Counted from the stretch's first letter, positions 25,522 to 34,337 are shown. The stretch: 64,000 nt of DNA from Bradyrhizobium icense (GCF_001693385.1 NZ_CP016428.1:7864001-7928000); one strand, 5' to 3'. Translations and numbers: made by a program. The notes: generated by a model from the letters alone, not told the origin.

Positions 25522-26528
25522 ACGTCGCGGTCGATCTCGCCACCGTCTGGGCCTTCATCATCGCTTTTGCCGTGTTCGTCTATGTCGTGATGGACGGCTT
25601 CGATCTCGGCCTCGGCATTCTGTTTCCGCTGTTTCCGGAGAAGCGCGACCGCGACATCATCATGAACAGCGTCGCCCCGGTGTGGGACGGCAACGAAACC
25701 TGGCTGGTGCTCGGCGGCGGCGGCCTGATGGCGGCCTTCCCGCTGGCCTATGCGGTGCTGATGCCGGCGCTCTACACGCCGATGATCGCGATGCTGCTCG
25801 GCCTGGTATTCCGCGGCGTCGCCTTCGAATTCCGCTGGCGGACGACCAAGGCGCGAAACAGGTGGGACATCGCCTTTTTCGGCGGTTCGTTGCTGGCAAC
25901 ATTGGCGCAAGGCATTGCGCTCGGCGCTATCCTGCAAGGCGTGCATGTCGAAGGCCGGAGTTATGCCGGTGGCTGGTGGGACTGGCTGACGCCGTTCAGC
26001 ATTCTAACCGGCATCTCGCTCGTGATCGGTTACTCGCTGCTCGGCGCGACATGGCTGGTCATGAAAACCGAAGGCGAATTGCGTGACCGCGCCTATCACC
26101 TGAGCTGGATATTTTTGCTCGCGATGCTGGGCGCGATCGGCGCTGTCAGTATCGCGACGCCGTTCCTGCACGTGCAGTACACGCAGCGCTGGTTTGCCTG
26201 GCCGAACGTCCTCCTGACCGCGCAGGTGCCGATCTCGGTGGCCGCCATCACCGCGCTCTTGCTGCGCAGCCTCGCCAACAAATACGATTATCAGCCGTTC
26301 TTTCTGGCGCTGGCGTTGTTCGCCCTGTCCTATGCCGGCCTCGGCATCAGCATGTATCCCTATATCGTGCCGCAGAGCATCACGATCTGGCAGGCGGCGG
26401 CGCCGGAAAACAGCCAGCTCTTCATGCTGGTCGGCGTCGCCGGGCTGATCCCGCTGATCCTCGGCTATACCGCCTGGGCCTATTGGGTGTTCCGCGGCAA
26501 GGTCAAACCCGAGAGTGGATACCATTGA
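25518..26528 (+). CDS. cydB: Cytochrome bd-type quinol oxidase subunit II
   Basis: 336 residues, with a membrane protein profile and the CydB opening (VWAFIIAFAVFVYVVMDGFDLGLGIL), the APVWDGNETWLVLGGG motif, FRGVAFEFRW and YPYIVPQSITIWQAAAP. It binds no haem but supports subunit I. The ATG overlaps the cydA stop as ATGA. It is followed by a tiny third gene. Together they encode a terminal oxidase suited to low oxygen or inhibitor exposure. Confidence 0.93.
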   Translation: MNVAVDLATVWAFIIAFAVFVYVVMDGFDLGLGILFPLFPEKRDRDIIMNSVAPVWDGNETWLVLGGGGLMAAFPLAYAVLMPALYTPMIAMLLGLVFRGVAFEFRWRTTKARNRWDIAFFGGSLLATLAQGIALGAILQGVHVEGRSYAGGWWDWLTPFSILTGISLVIGYSLLGATWLVMKTEGELRDRAYHLSWIFLLAMLGAIGAVSIATPFLHVQYTQRWFAWPNVLLTAQVPISVAAITALLLRSLANKYDYQPFFLALALFALSYAGLGISMYPYIVPQSITIWQAAAPENSQLFMLVGVAGLIPLILGYTAWAYWVFRGKVKPESGYH

Positions 26529-26656
26529 AGCCCAACGAGCCGGCCCCTCGTCCTCTCATGCAGCGCTTGCTGTGGTTTGCCGCGCTCTGGCTCGGCGGCG
26601 TCGGCACCGTCGCGCTGATTTCGTTTTGCCTGCGGCTGTGGATCGCGCCGAAATGA
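26525..26656 (+). CDS. DUF2474 small subunit of cytochrome bd oxidase
   Basis: A 43-residue protein starting at a TTG (26525) that overlaps the cydB stop, or 32 residues from the ATG at 26558. It has one membrane helix (RLLWFAALWLGGVGTVALIS) with the MQRLLWF...WLGGVG pattern of DUF2474, the CydX-like proteins found beside CIO-type oxidases. In such complexes a single-helix subunit stabilises the haem region. Position right after cydB strongly supports this. The start codon is uncertain. Confidence 0.8.
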   Translation: MKPNEPAPRPLMQRLLWFAALWLGGVGTVALISFCLRLWIAPK

Positions 26657-26833
26657 GGCAGGCGGGATATCCCATGAATTTGGTGGATGGCGAAAATGGA
26701 CGACATTTCAGTCACGTATCCGCCGCATTCGCCCTAAACTTGCCATCAAGCTGGCCCTGAGATTTGATGGTTCCGCTGATTTGCCAAAGCGCCAATCATT
26801 TTGGCCGCCGCGCCAACAAGGAGAATTTCCGCG

Positions 26834-27433
26834 ATGAAAAAATTTCGGCACCTGATCTGGATGTTGATCGCCGCGGGCGGTCTGGTCCTTTCGGCCTCGC
26901 AGAGCCAGGCGCAGATGCGGCAGCCCGACGTCGGCGACCAGCCCGGCCTGCTTCCCGATGAATCCGTCGAACTCGATCCGCAGTTCAGGAAGACCGCGGT
27001 GCTCTATCGCACCAACGAACCGCCGGGCACCATCATCATCTCGACGCAGGATCGCCATCTCTATCTGGTGCAGGGCAATGGCCGCGCGTTGCGTTACGGA
27101 ATCGGCGTCGGCCGCGAAGGATTTCAATGGCAGGGGCTTGTGAACATCACCCGCAAGGCGGAGTGGCCGGACTGGACGCCGCCGCCGGAGATGATCGCGC
27201 GCCAGCCCTATCTGCCGCGTTTCATGGCTGGCGGCCCCGGCAACCCGCTCGGTGCGCGTGCGATGTATCTCGGCACCACCGTCTACCGCATCCACGGCAC
27301 CAACCGGCCCGACACCATCGGCACCGCCGTCTCTTCCGGCTGCTTCCGGCTGGTCAATGCCGACGTCGCGGATCTCTATGAGCGCGTGCCCGTCGGCACC
27401 AAGGTGATTATCCGGCAGAAGCCCGCACTGTAA
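26834..27433 (+). CDS. L,D-transpeptidase (YkuD family)
   Basis: 199 residues with a signal peptide (MKKFRHLIWMLIAAGGLVLSASQSQA) and a YkuD domain: ISTQDRHLYLVQGNGRALRYGIGVGREGF at the start, HGTNRPDTIG and the catalytic SSGCFRL. These periplasmic enzymes cross-link peptidoglycan stem peptides (3-3) or attach proteins to it. Start at 26834 follows AAGGAG. It stands alone after the bd oxidase genes. Which reaction it performs cannot be told from sequence. Confidence 0.9.
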   Translation: MKKFRHLIWMLIAAGGLVLSASQSQAQMRQPDVGDQPGLLPDESVELDPQFRKTAVLYRTNEPPGTIIISTQDRHLYLVQGNGRALRYGIGVGREGFQWQGLVNITRKAEWPDWTPPPEMIARQPYLPRFMAGGPGNPLGARAMYLGTTVYRIHGTNRPDTIGTAVSSGCFRLVNADVADLYERVPVGTKVIIRQKPAL

Positions 27434-27490
27434 TTGCGACGCGGCCGCTCTGGCCGATCCGTTCCCCCCGACATTAGCGAGTTCAAAAAA

Positions 27491-28531
27491 ATGCTACGGA
27501 CATTTCGAGGCGGCCTCCTGATTGGGCTGGCGGTCGCAATCGCGATTGCGGCTGGCGCGATCACCTATGAGCGTTACGACACCAAGACGCTGAAGCGGAC
27601 CATCCGCCGCGGCGAAGTGCTGTGCGGCGTCAACAAGGGCCTGCCCGGCTTCTCGATTCCCGACAACAAGGGCGACTGGACCGGCTTCGACGTCGATTTC
27701 TGTCGCGCAGTGGCCGCGGCGATCTTTGATGATCCCAAGAAGGCGAAATTCGTAGCCCTCGATGCCAACGAACGCTTCAAGGAGCTGCAGAGCCGCAAGG
27801 TCGACATCCTCTCCCGCAACACGACCTGGAGCATGTCCCGCGAGAGCAACTACGCCCTCTATTTCCCGGCGGTCGCCTATTATGACGGCCAGGGCTTCAT
27901 GCTGCCGCGCTCGCGCAACATCGATTCCGCGCTGGACCTCAACAACAGCAAGGTTTGCGTGCAGGAAGGGACGACGACGGTGCTCAATGCCGCCGACCAT
28001 TTCCGCGCCAACAACATGAAATATACCGAGGTCAAGTTTCCCAAGCTGGAAGACGTGCTCAAGGCCTATGAGGGCGGCAAGTGTGACACGTTCACCGCCG
28101 ACGTCTCTCAGCTCTATGCGCTTCGCTTGAACCTGATCCAGCCGAGCGATCATGTCATCCTGCCCGACGTGATTTCCAAGGAGCCGCTGGCGCCCGTGGT
28201 GCGCCAGCGCGACGACGACTGGATGATGCTCGTGAAGTGGACGCTGTATGCGATGATCAACGCCGAGGAACTCGGCATCACCTCGAAGAACATCGACGAA
28301 GCGCTGAAGTCGAAGAAGCCCGACGTGATGCGGCTGGTCGGCACCGAAGGCAGTTATGGCGAGGACCTCGGCCTGCCCAAGGACTGGGCCGCCCGCATCA
28401 TCCGCCACGTCGGCAATTACGGCGAAGTCTACGAGCGCAATGTCGGCGAAGGATCGAAGCTGAAGATCCCGCGCGGCCTGAATTCGCTGTGGAGCAACGG
28501 CGGGATTCAGTACGCTCCGCCGATCAGATAA
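27491..28531 (+). CDS. General L-amino acid ABC binding protein (AapJ-like)
   Basis: 346 residues. A short leader with one hydrophobic stretch (GGLLIGLAVAIAIAAGAI) and then the SBP_bac_3 fold: RGEVLCGVNKGLPGFSIPDNKG, GFDVDFCRAVAAAIF, LDLNNSKVCVQEGTTT, GKCDTFTADVSQLYALR. This profile is that of AapJ/BztA, the receptor of the broad-range L-amino acid importers of rhizobia. No aapQMP genes follow, so it is an orphan paralogue here. The leader lacks an obvious cleavage site, so it may stay anchored. Confidence 0.85.
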   Translation: MLRTFRGGLLIGLAVAIAIAAGAITYERYDTKTLKRTIRRGEVLCGVNKGLPGFSIPDNKGDWTGFDVDFCRAVAAAIFDDPKKAKFVALDANERFKELQSRKVDILSRNTTWSMSRESNYALYFPAVAYYDGQGFMLPRSRNIDSALDLNNSKVCVQEGTTTVLNAADHFRANNMKYTEVKFPKLEDVLKAYEGGKCDTFTADVSQLYALRLNLIQPSDHVILPDVISKEPLAPVVRQRDDDWMMLVKWTLYAMINAEELGITSKNIDEALKSKKPDVMRLVGTEGSYGEDLGLPKDWAARIIRHVGNYGEVYERNVGEGSKLKIPRGLNSLWSNGGIQYAPPIR

Positions 28532-28560
28532 GACGCAACGCAGTCGCCACACAATGACTT

Positions 28561-28672
28561 GTCATCACCCGCGAAGGCGGGTGATCCAGTACGCCGCGGC
28601 CCCATTACTTAAACACTAACGTCTCTGGAATACTGGGTCGCCCGGTCAAGCCGGGCGATGACGGTAGAGTGC
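28561..28672. repeat. Dispersed palindromic repeat, three-hairpin type
   Basis: GTCATC...GATGAC ends enclose ATCACCCGC/GCGGGTGAT, an outer CCAGTA/TACTGG pair and TCGCCCGG/CCGGGCGA. The same plan as 8111-8188 with a longer central part. It separates the AapJ-like gene from the convergent acyl-CoA dehydrogenase. Confidence 0.8.
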
Positions 28673-28695
28673 GGGGCACGCGCCCCGAATAACAA

Positions 28696-29835
28696 TCAAT
28701 ACCCCTTCGTCCGCGCCAACTGGTCGGCGTGGTAGTTGCTGTCGCCGAACAGTTCCTGGCATACGCGCGCGCGCTTCATGAAGAAGCCGATGTCGAACTG
28801 GTCGGTCATGCCCATGCCGCCGTGCATCTGCACGCCCTCTTGCACCGCCAGCGTCGCCGTCGTTCCGGCGCGCGCCTTTGCTACTGCCACGGCGGCACCG
28901 GCGCGATCGAAATCGCCGTCCAGCGTCTGCAGCGCCTTCAGCACGGCCGCACGCGTGATCTCGATGTCGATATAGAGCTGGGCCGCGCGGTGCTGCAGCG
29001 CCTGGAATTCGCCGATCAGTTTACCGAACTGCTTGCGCTCTTTCAGGTAGGTGACGGTGCGGCCAAACACCTCCTCGCTCAGTCCCACCATCTCGGAGGC
29101 GACCGCGCCGCGGCCGATATTGAGCACGCCTTCCAGCAGCGCGCCGCCCTGGTCGACCTCGCCGAGCACCTGATCGGCATTGACCTCGACATTGCTGAAC
29201 TCGATCCGCGCGGCGTTATGCGCATCGACCATGATGGTGCGTTCGGTGGCGAGGCCCTTGGCTTTGGGATCGACCAGGAACAGCGTGAGCCCGTGGCGTT
29301 CGCCGGCCGAGCCGCCGGTGCGTGCCGCGACGATCAGGAGATCGGCCGTGTGGCCGTCGACCACCAGCGCCTTGGCGCCGTTCAGCTTGAAGCCGTTGCC
29401 GGAGCGCACCGCCTGCAAACTGATCTGTAGCGGCCGATGTTTTGCGCCTTCATCGATCGCGAGCGCCGCCAGCAGCGATCCGTCGGCGATCTTCGGTAGA
29501 TGCGCCGACTTCTGCGCTTCGCTGCCGCCACGCGCGAGCGCGGACGCGGCCAGCACCGCGGTCGAAAGAAATGGCGACGGCATCAAAGTGCGGCCGATTT
29601 CTTCCATCACGACACCGGCCTCGACGCAGCCGAGCCCGCTGCCGCCGAAACTTTCCGGCACCAGCAGGCCGGAGAAGCCCATCTCGGCGAATGCCTTCCA
29701 GAGGTCGCGGGAAAATCCCGTTGCGTCCTTGCTGTCGCGCAGGTGACGCAGATGCGACACCGGTGCCTTGTCGCTGATGAGGCCGCGCGCGCTGTCGCGC
29801 AGCATGGATTGTTCTTCGGTGAGGACGAGGGGCAT
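28696..29835 (-). CDS. Acyl-CoA dehydrogenase, small-partner type
   Basis: 379 residues, ACAD fold: N-terminal helical domain (EEQSMLRDSARGLIS), middle beta domain, C-terminal bundle ending MHGGMGMTDQFDIGFFMKRARVCQELFG. It oxidises the alpha-beta bond of an acyl-CoA using FAD. It is encoded next to a second ACAD (30009-31208) on the same strand with only a repeat between. Such paired enzymes, as in pimeloyl-CoA or steroid side-chain dehydrogenases, often form heterotetramers in which one partner lacks full active-site residues. I cannot see the usual EG catalytic segment here, which fits a partner role. Substrate unknown. Confidence 0.85.
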   Translation of the reverse strand: MPLVLTEEQSMLRDSARGLISDKAPVSHLRHLRDSKDATGFSRDLWKAFAEMGFSGLLVPESFGGSGLGCVEAGVVMEEIGRTLMPSPFLSTAVLAASALARGGSEAQKSAHLPKIADGSLLAALAIDEGAKHRPLQISLQAVRSGNGFKLNGAKALVVDGHTADLLIVAARTGGSAGERHGLTLFLVDPKAKGLATERTIMVDAHNAARIEFSNVEVNADQVLGEVDQGGALLEGVLNIGRGAVASEMVGLSEEVFGRTVTYLKERKQFGKLIGEFQALQHRAAQLYIDIEITRAAVLKALQTLDGDFDRAGAAVAVAKARAGTTATLAVQEGVQMHGGMGMTDQFDIGFFMKRARVCQELFGDSNYHADQLARTKGY

Positions 29836-29872
29836 TGGGGTGCTTTCGGTTCAGATATGCATCAGGTTATTT

Positions 29873-29991
29873 CGTCGTCCCTGCGAAAGCAGGGACCCAT
29901 ACGCCGCGGCTTCTCGAGTATGAATGGGGCTAGCGTCACAATACTCAAACAACGGTGGTGGTTATGGGTCCCTGCTTTCGCAGGGACGACG
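29873..29991. repeat. Dispersed palindromic repeat, GTCGTCCCTGC type
   Basis: CGTCGTCCCTGCGAAAGCAGGGACCCAT (two halves CGTCGTCCCTGC and GCAGGGACCCAT) is answered by ATGGGTCCCTGC and GCAGGGACGACG at the right end. Each half is also a local hairpin (CCCTGCgaaaGCAGGG and CCCTGCtttcGCAGGG). It lies between the two ACAD genes. Confidence 0.85.
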
Positions 29992-30008
29992 TGGGGAGGT
30001 TTTCGCGC

Positions 30009-31208
30009 CTACGCCCCCGGCAGATCGAGGATGCGCTTGGCGACGATGCCGAGCATCACCTCGCTGGTGCCGCCTTCGATCGAATTGGCCTTGGTGCGCA
30101 GCCAGGCGCGCGGACGGGCGCCGCCTCTGGAGCGCTCGCTTTCCCATTCCAGCGCGTCGATGCCGCCGGCCGACATCAGGATTTCGTGGCGGCGCTTGTT
30201 GAGCTCGGTGCCGTAATATTTCATCGCCGAGGAGAACGCCGGGTGCGACTGGCCGGCCTTCGCCAGATCGATCGCGCGTTCGGCGGCTGCCGCCAGCGCC
30301 GCCTCGTCGACCTCAAACGTCGAGATCTGGCTGCGCAGCATCGTATCTTCCAACCGGCCCCGCTCGTCGGTGCCGACCGAATCCGCGGCGACCTGGCCGA
30401 GCGGCCGGCCGACACCGCGCTCGCCCATGCCCGAAATCATCGCGCGCTCATGCTGCAGCAGGTATTTCGCGACATCCCAGCCACGATTGACCTGGCCCAC
30501 CACTTGCGATTTCGGCACCCGCACATTGTCGAAAAAGGTTTCGCAGAACGGCGAATAGCCGGAGATCAGAAGAATGGGCTTGGTCGACACGCCCTTCGAG
30601 GCCATGTCGAACAGGATGAAGCTGATGCCGTCATGCTTCTTCGCCGCAGGATCGGTGCGCACCAGGCAGAAGATCCAGTCGGCATAGTTCGCATACGACG
30701 TCCAGATCTTCTGGCCGTTGATGATGTAATCGTCGCCGTCGCTTTCGGCGCGGGTTTGCAAGGAGGCAAGGTCTGAGCCGGCGTTCGGCTCGGAATAGCC
30801 CTGGCACCAGCGGATCAGGCCGGCGGCAATCTTCGGAAGATGCTCTTTCTTCTGCGCCTCGGTGCCGTATTTCAGCAGCGCCGGCCCGAGCATCCAGATG
30901 CCAAAACTCGACAGCGGCGAGCGCGCACCCATCGCCGCCATCTCCTCGCGCAGCACCTTGTGCTCCGCGGGCGAAAGTCCACCGCCGCCATATTCCTTCG
31001 GCCAGTCCGGCACGGTCCAGCCCCTGTCGCGCATCCGCTCGAACCAGACGCGCTGCGGCTCGGAGGAGAATTTTGCGTTACGGCCGCCCCAATAGGTGTC
31101 GTTCTCCGAGGTCATCGGACGGCGCATCTCCGGCGGGCAATTGGCCTCGAGCCAGGCGCGGGTTTCACGGCGGAATGTTTCCAGATCGGACATATCAGGC
31201 ATTTCCAT
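30009..31208 (-). CDS. Acyl-CoA dehydrogenase, large-partner type
   Basis: 399 residues with full ACAD features: WCQGYSEPNAGSDLASLQT (FAD/substrate segment), YIINGQKIWTSYA, and IEGGTSEVMLGIVAKRIL at the C-terminus. The start may be 31208 or 31193 (MSDLETFRRETRAWLEA). It precedes the smaller ACAD gene in the same direction and the two probably make one enzyme. Adjacent CMD and VOC genes on the plus strand do not define a pathway. Confidence 0.87.
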   Translation of the reverse strand: MEMPDMSDLETFRRETRAWLEANCPPEMRRPMTSENDTYWGGRNAKFSSEPQRVWFERMRDRGWTVPDWPKEYGGGGLSPAEHKVLREEMAAMGARSPLSSFGIWMLGPALLKYGTEAQKKEHLPKIAAGLIRWCQGYSEPNAGSDLASLQTRAESDGDDYIINGQKIWTSYANYADWIFCLVRTDPAAKKHDGISFILFDMASKGVSTKPILLISGYSPFCETFFDNVRVPKSQVVGQVNRGWDVAKYLLQHERAMISGMGERGVGRPLGQVAADSVGTDERGRLEDTMLRSQISTFEVDEAALAAAAERAIDLAKAGQSHPAFSSAMKYYGTELNKRRHEILMSAGGIDALEWESERSRGGARPRAWLRTKANSIEGGTSEVMLGIVAKRILDLPGA

Positions 31209-31356
31209 GTGGGAATGTTTGGAAGCGACCTTAGCCCTCGCGTTGCGGAATTCAATATATGTCTGACGTCAGCCCATGCCGTTCTGGCGGTGGTCACGAT
31301 GCCCGATCGGGTGTATGCGCAAGACGATAACGATTGAAAAACAAGAGGAAACGGGC

Positions 31357-31902
31357 ATGCGGCTGAAGTTGCTTTCGCCTGGCGAAATGAGCGCCGAGCA
31401 AAAAGAAACCTACGACGAAGCCATCGCCGGCAAGCGCGGCGCCCCTCCGGCGCCGATGATGGCCTGGCTCAACAGCCCGGAGATGGCGCGGCACGCGACG
31501 CGGCTCGGCGAGCAACTGCGGTTCAACACGATGTTTCCCGCAAAGCTTTCGGAGATTGCCATTCTCGTTACGGCGCGGCACTGGACCTCGCATTACGAAT
31601 GGTACGCGCACAAGCGCCTGGCGCTGAAAGGCGGCATGGACCCGAAGATCATCGAGGACATCAGAGACCGCCGCACGCCAACGTTCGACGATCCCAAGGG
31701 GCAGATGATCTACGACCTCGCCAAATCGCTGCATGACGGCAAGGGCGTGTCAAAAGCGCTGTATGACGAGGCGGTGAAGGTGCTCACCGAACGCGGGATT
31801 GTCGAAGTGATCGGGCTGTGCGGCTACTACACGATGGTCTCGATGACGCTGAACACGTTCGAGTTCGGATTGCCGGAGGGGGAGGTATCCGATCTTGTGT
31901 GA
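31357..31902 (+). CDS. Carboxymuconolactone decarboxylase family protein
   Basis: 181 residues. The CMD/AhpD-type helical core is visible (PAKLSEIAILVTARHWTSHYEWYAHKRLALKGGMD), with an EW-Y-H pattern but no CxxC, so it is nearer the decarboxylase-like branch than the AhpD peroxidase branch. The start at 31357 follows AAGAGGAAACGG. It is divergent from the large ACAD gene and precedes the VOC gene by 65 bases. These proteins are widespread in aromatic degradation but the exact role here is open. Confidence 0.82.
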   Translation: MRLKLLSPGEMSAEQKETYDEAIAGKRGAPPAPMMAWLNSPEMARHATRLGEQLRFNTMFPAKLSEIAILVTARHWTSHYEWYAHKRLALKGGMDPKIIEDIRDRRTPTFDDPKGQMIYDLAKSLHDGKGVSKALYDEAVKVLTERGIVEVIGLCGYYTMVSMTLNTFEFGLPEGEVSDLV

Positions 31903-31967
31903 TGAAGATCGGCGCCTACGTGTCCTGGACGCGGTGCAGCGCACGAGCCTGCCGAATGGAGGACAGC

Positions 31968-32462
31968 ATGCCTCAATCCCCACCCATCATCGCCGGCACC
32001 CGCATCGGGCATGTCCATCTCAAGGTCGCCGATCTCGACCGAGCGCTCGGCTTCTATTGCGGCGTGCTCGGCTTCGAGGTCATGCAGCGGATGGGTTCTG
32101 GTGCCGCGTTCATTTCGGCCGGCGGCTATCATCATCACATCGGTCTCAACACCTGGGAAAGCAAAGGCGGCCATCCGCCGCCGCCAGGCACCACGGGACT
32201 ATTCCACACCGCCATCCTCTATCCCACGCGCGCGGCCCTGGCAGATGCGCTGTATCGCGTGATCCAGGCCGGCATCGAGCTCGATGGCGCCAGCGACCAC
32301 GGCGTCAGCGAGGCGCTCTATTTGCGCGATCCCGACCAGAACGGCGTTGAACTCTATCGCGACCGGCCGAGGGAAGAATGGCCCCGCGCGCCCGACGGCT
32401 CGCTCGCGATGTTCACCAGGAGGCTGGATCTGGAGGATCTTTTGCGCCAGCGGGAGGCGTAA
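31968..32462 (+). CDS. VOC-superfamily protein (catechol-2,3-dioxygenase-like)
   Basis: 164 residues, one glyoxalase/bleomycin/dioxygenase domain pair: IGHVHLKVADLDRALGFYCGVLGFEV, then GGYHHHIGLNTWES with a histidine-rich strand, FHTAILYPTR and the closing RDPDQNGVELYRDRP. Metal ligands H in HVHLKV, H in FHTA and E in VELY are all in place, so it is a metal enzyme. It resembles CatE-type extradiol dioxygenases in layout. Start at 31968 follows TGGAGGA. The gap before it holds a fragment of a dispersed repeat (about 31919-31946). Confidence 0.82.
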   Translation: MPQSPPIIAGTRIGHVHLKVADLDRALGFYCGVLGFEVMQRMGSGAAFISAGGYHHHIGLNTWESKGGHPPPPGTTGLFHTAILYPTRAALADALYRVIQAGIELDGASDHGVSEALYLRDPDQNGVELYRDRPREEWPRAPDGSLAMFTRRLDLEDLLRQREA

Positions 32463-32470
32463 GCCTCCGC

Positions 32471-32554
32471 CGTCATTGCGAGCGAAGCCAAGCAATCCAT
32501 CTCTCCACTTGCGGTACCATCGATTGCTTCGTCGCTACGCTCCTCGCAATGACG
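32471..32554. repeat. Dispersed repeat, CGTCATTGCGAGCGAAGC type
   Basis: CGTCATTGCGAG and CTCGCAATGACG form the outer arms, with AAGCAATC and GATTGCTT inside. The right part runs into the MFS gene: the last codons of that gene are encoded by the repeat. Confidence 0.8.
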
Positions 32555-33770
32555 AGGTTCTACCGCGGATCATGATCAGCACCGCCGCCGTCAGCTCGAC
32601 TCCGATACAGCCATAGAACGGCAGCGCGTAACTGCCGGACAGATCGCGCAGCAGTCCGACCACGCCGGGACCGAAGGCATAGGTGATCTGGTTGATCGCC
32701 GTGATCAAACTGACCAGCACGCCGAACGAACGCGGATCGAATTCGCGCTGCACGATCAGCGCCGGCAGCGTGATCAGGTTGCCGACGGAAAAGCCGAACA
32801 GCGCGCAGGCTGCGATCAGCACGTAATCATTATGTACATTGATGACGATGAGCAGCGCCACCGCCTGGCTGACAAAGGAGAGCGAGGACGCCAGCCGCTG
32901 GTTCATCCGGTCGATCACGAAGGAAAACAGCACCCGGCCGACCACCGCCATCGCCGTCAACAGCGCCACCGCGATCGCCGCGCGCTGCCGGCCGATCACC
33001 GAATCCAGAAATGCGATCAGGTGGACGATGAAGCCGACCTGCGCGAACAGCACCAGCGCGAACGCCGATGACACCGAGAGAAAACCGATATCGCGAAACG
33101 CGCGTGCGCGAATTTGCGTCGGCGACGGCGCGTCCGCGGCGTCGACCGCGCCCGCGCTCAAGTGGAGCGGCGGCCGTTTGACGAAGAGCAGGATCACCGG
33201 AACCATCACCGCGACCATCACCACAGCCGAGGCGGTCATCGCGCCGGAAAAACCAAAATAGCCGATCGCGGTCACCAGCAGCGGCACGCCCGCGATGCCG
33301 CCAAAACTTGCGCCGTTCAGCGCCAGGCTGATCGCCATGCCGCGCTTGTTGTCGAACCAGAGGCCCAGCGTATTGGTGATGATGCCGAGGCTGGTTCCCG
33401 CCCAGCCGAACGCCAGCACGGCATTCGCAAGGTAAAGCTGCCAGGGTTCGCGCACCTGACCGATCGAGATCGCCGCAGCAGCCATCGCGAACGTCCCGGC
33501 GATCAGGCAGTTACGCGGACCGAACGCCTTGATCGCTTCGCTGACGAACGCGACCAGCGCCGCACCGAACAGATAGAAGAACGTGGTGCCGGCGGAGATC
33601 AGCGACGCCGGCCAGCCGTGCAGCCGCTGTAGCTCGGCGACGTAGACGCTTTGGCCGTAGAAGCCGAGCCCCCAGCCGAAAGTTGCCAGCAGGAAGCAGA
33701 CGACGACGATGCGCCAGCCGTCATAGCGGATAGAGGTCTCGTCGATCGGAGTGTAATTAGAGGCGTCCAA
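32535..33770 (-). CDS. MFS transporter
   Basis: 411 residues, twelve membrane helices of the major facilitator type, close in layout to oxalate/formate or monocarboxylate carriers (VVVCFLLATFGWGLGFYGQSVYVAEL at the start, NKRGMAISLALNGASFGG as the loop 4-5 motif, INQITYAFGPGVVGLL in the C half). The last residues (RTSSLRGA) are encoded by a dispersed repeat, so the ancestral C-terminus was probably different. Substrate unknown; a carboxylate is plausible from the family. Confidence 0.82.
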   Translation of the reverse strand: MDASNYTPIDETSIRYDGWRIVVVCFLLATFGWGLGFYGQSVYVAELQRLHGWPASLISAGTTFFYLFGAALVAFVSEAIKAFGPRNCLIAGTFAMAAAAISIGQVREPWQLYLANAVLAFGWAGTSLGIITNTLGLWFDNKRGMAISLALNGASFGGIAGVPLLVTAIGYFGFSGAMTASAVVMVAVMVPVILLFVKRPPLHLSAGAVDAADAPSPTQIRARAFRDIGFLSVSSAFALVLFAQVGFIVHLIAFLDSVIGRQRAAIAVALLTAMAVVGRVLFSFVIDRMNQRLASSLSFVSQAVALLIVINVHNDYVLIAACALFGFSVGNLITLPALIVQREFDPRSFGVLVSLITAINQITYAFGPGVVGLLRDLSGSYALPFYGCIGVELTAAVLIMIRGRTSSLRGA

Positions 33771-33799
33771 CGTCTTTCTTCTTATGTTGTTCTCTCGCC

Positions 33800-33886
33800 G
33801 TCATGGCCGGGCTTGTCCCGGCCATCCACGTCTTTGTCTCCGGCAGCAAGGAAGACGTGGATGCCCGGGACAAGCCCGGGCATGAC
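33800..33886. repeat. Dispersed palindromic repeat, GTCATGGCCGGGC type
   Basis: GTCATGGCCGGGCTTGTCCC (first arm) and GGGACAAGCCCGGGCATGAC (second arm) frame CCACGTCTT/AAGACGTGG. It separates the start of the MFS gene from the end of the SnoaL-like gene. Confidence 0.8.
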
Positions 33887-33949
33887 AATGAGTTAACAGA
33901 TCGAACCGCCCATTGCTTCGGTCCAGACCGAACTGTCAGCAGGTGGCAA

Positions 33950-34309
33950 CTAGGTCGGCTTCGACGGATCGTAGAAAAACCGCTCGCGAAACACCCGGTC
34001 GCCGCGCCATTCCTGCAGCGCGACTTCGTCGAACCGGCCGGTCTTGCCGGAATGATAGGTAAACTCGAACACCCAGTGGATCGCGACATGGTCGCCCTCG
34101 ACGATCGAGGTCACGCAGGTCGAGGTCACGCTCTTCACCCGTTCCAGCACCGCCCGCTCATGCGCCACCAGCACGTCGCGGCCGACCCGCGGCGCTGCGG
34201 CGTTCTCCTGCATGCTGGCGTCCTCGGTGTAGAAGCGCTCGATGGCGCCAGCATGATCGCCGGAAACGACGGCAGCGATGAATTCATCGAGACGAGCGCG
34301 CGACGGCAT
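33950..34309 (-). CDS. SnoaL-like (NTF2-fold) protein
   Basis: 119 residues starting at 34309 with GGAGGG upstream. The fold shows LDEFIAAVVSGDHAGAIERFYTEDASMQENAAAPRVGRD (read as DEFIAAVVSGDHAGAIERFY and MQENAAAPRVG), then WVFEFTYHSGKTGRFDEVALQEW. These small cone-shaped proteins act as isomerases, hydrolases or binding proteins. Nothing in it identifies a reaction. It follows the MFS gene at 34338 by 28 bases and may share its transcript. Confidence 0.75.
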   Translation of the reverse strand: MPSRARLDEFIAAVVSGDHAGAIERFYTEDASMQENAAAPRVGRDVLVAHERAVLERVKSVTSTCVTSIVEGDHVAIHWVFEFTYHSGKTGRFDEVALQEWRGDRVFRERFFYDPSKPT

Positions 34310-34337
34310 AAAGCCCTCCAGGCCATCAAATTGAGAC

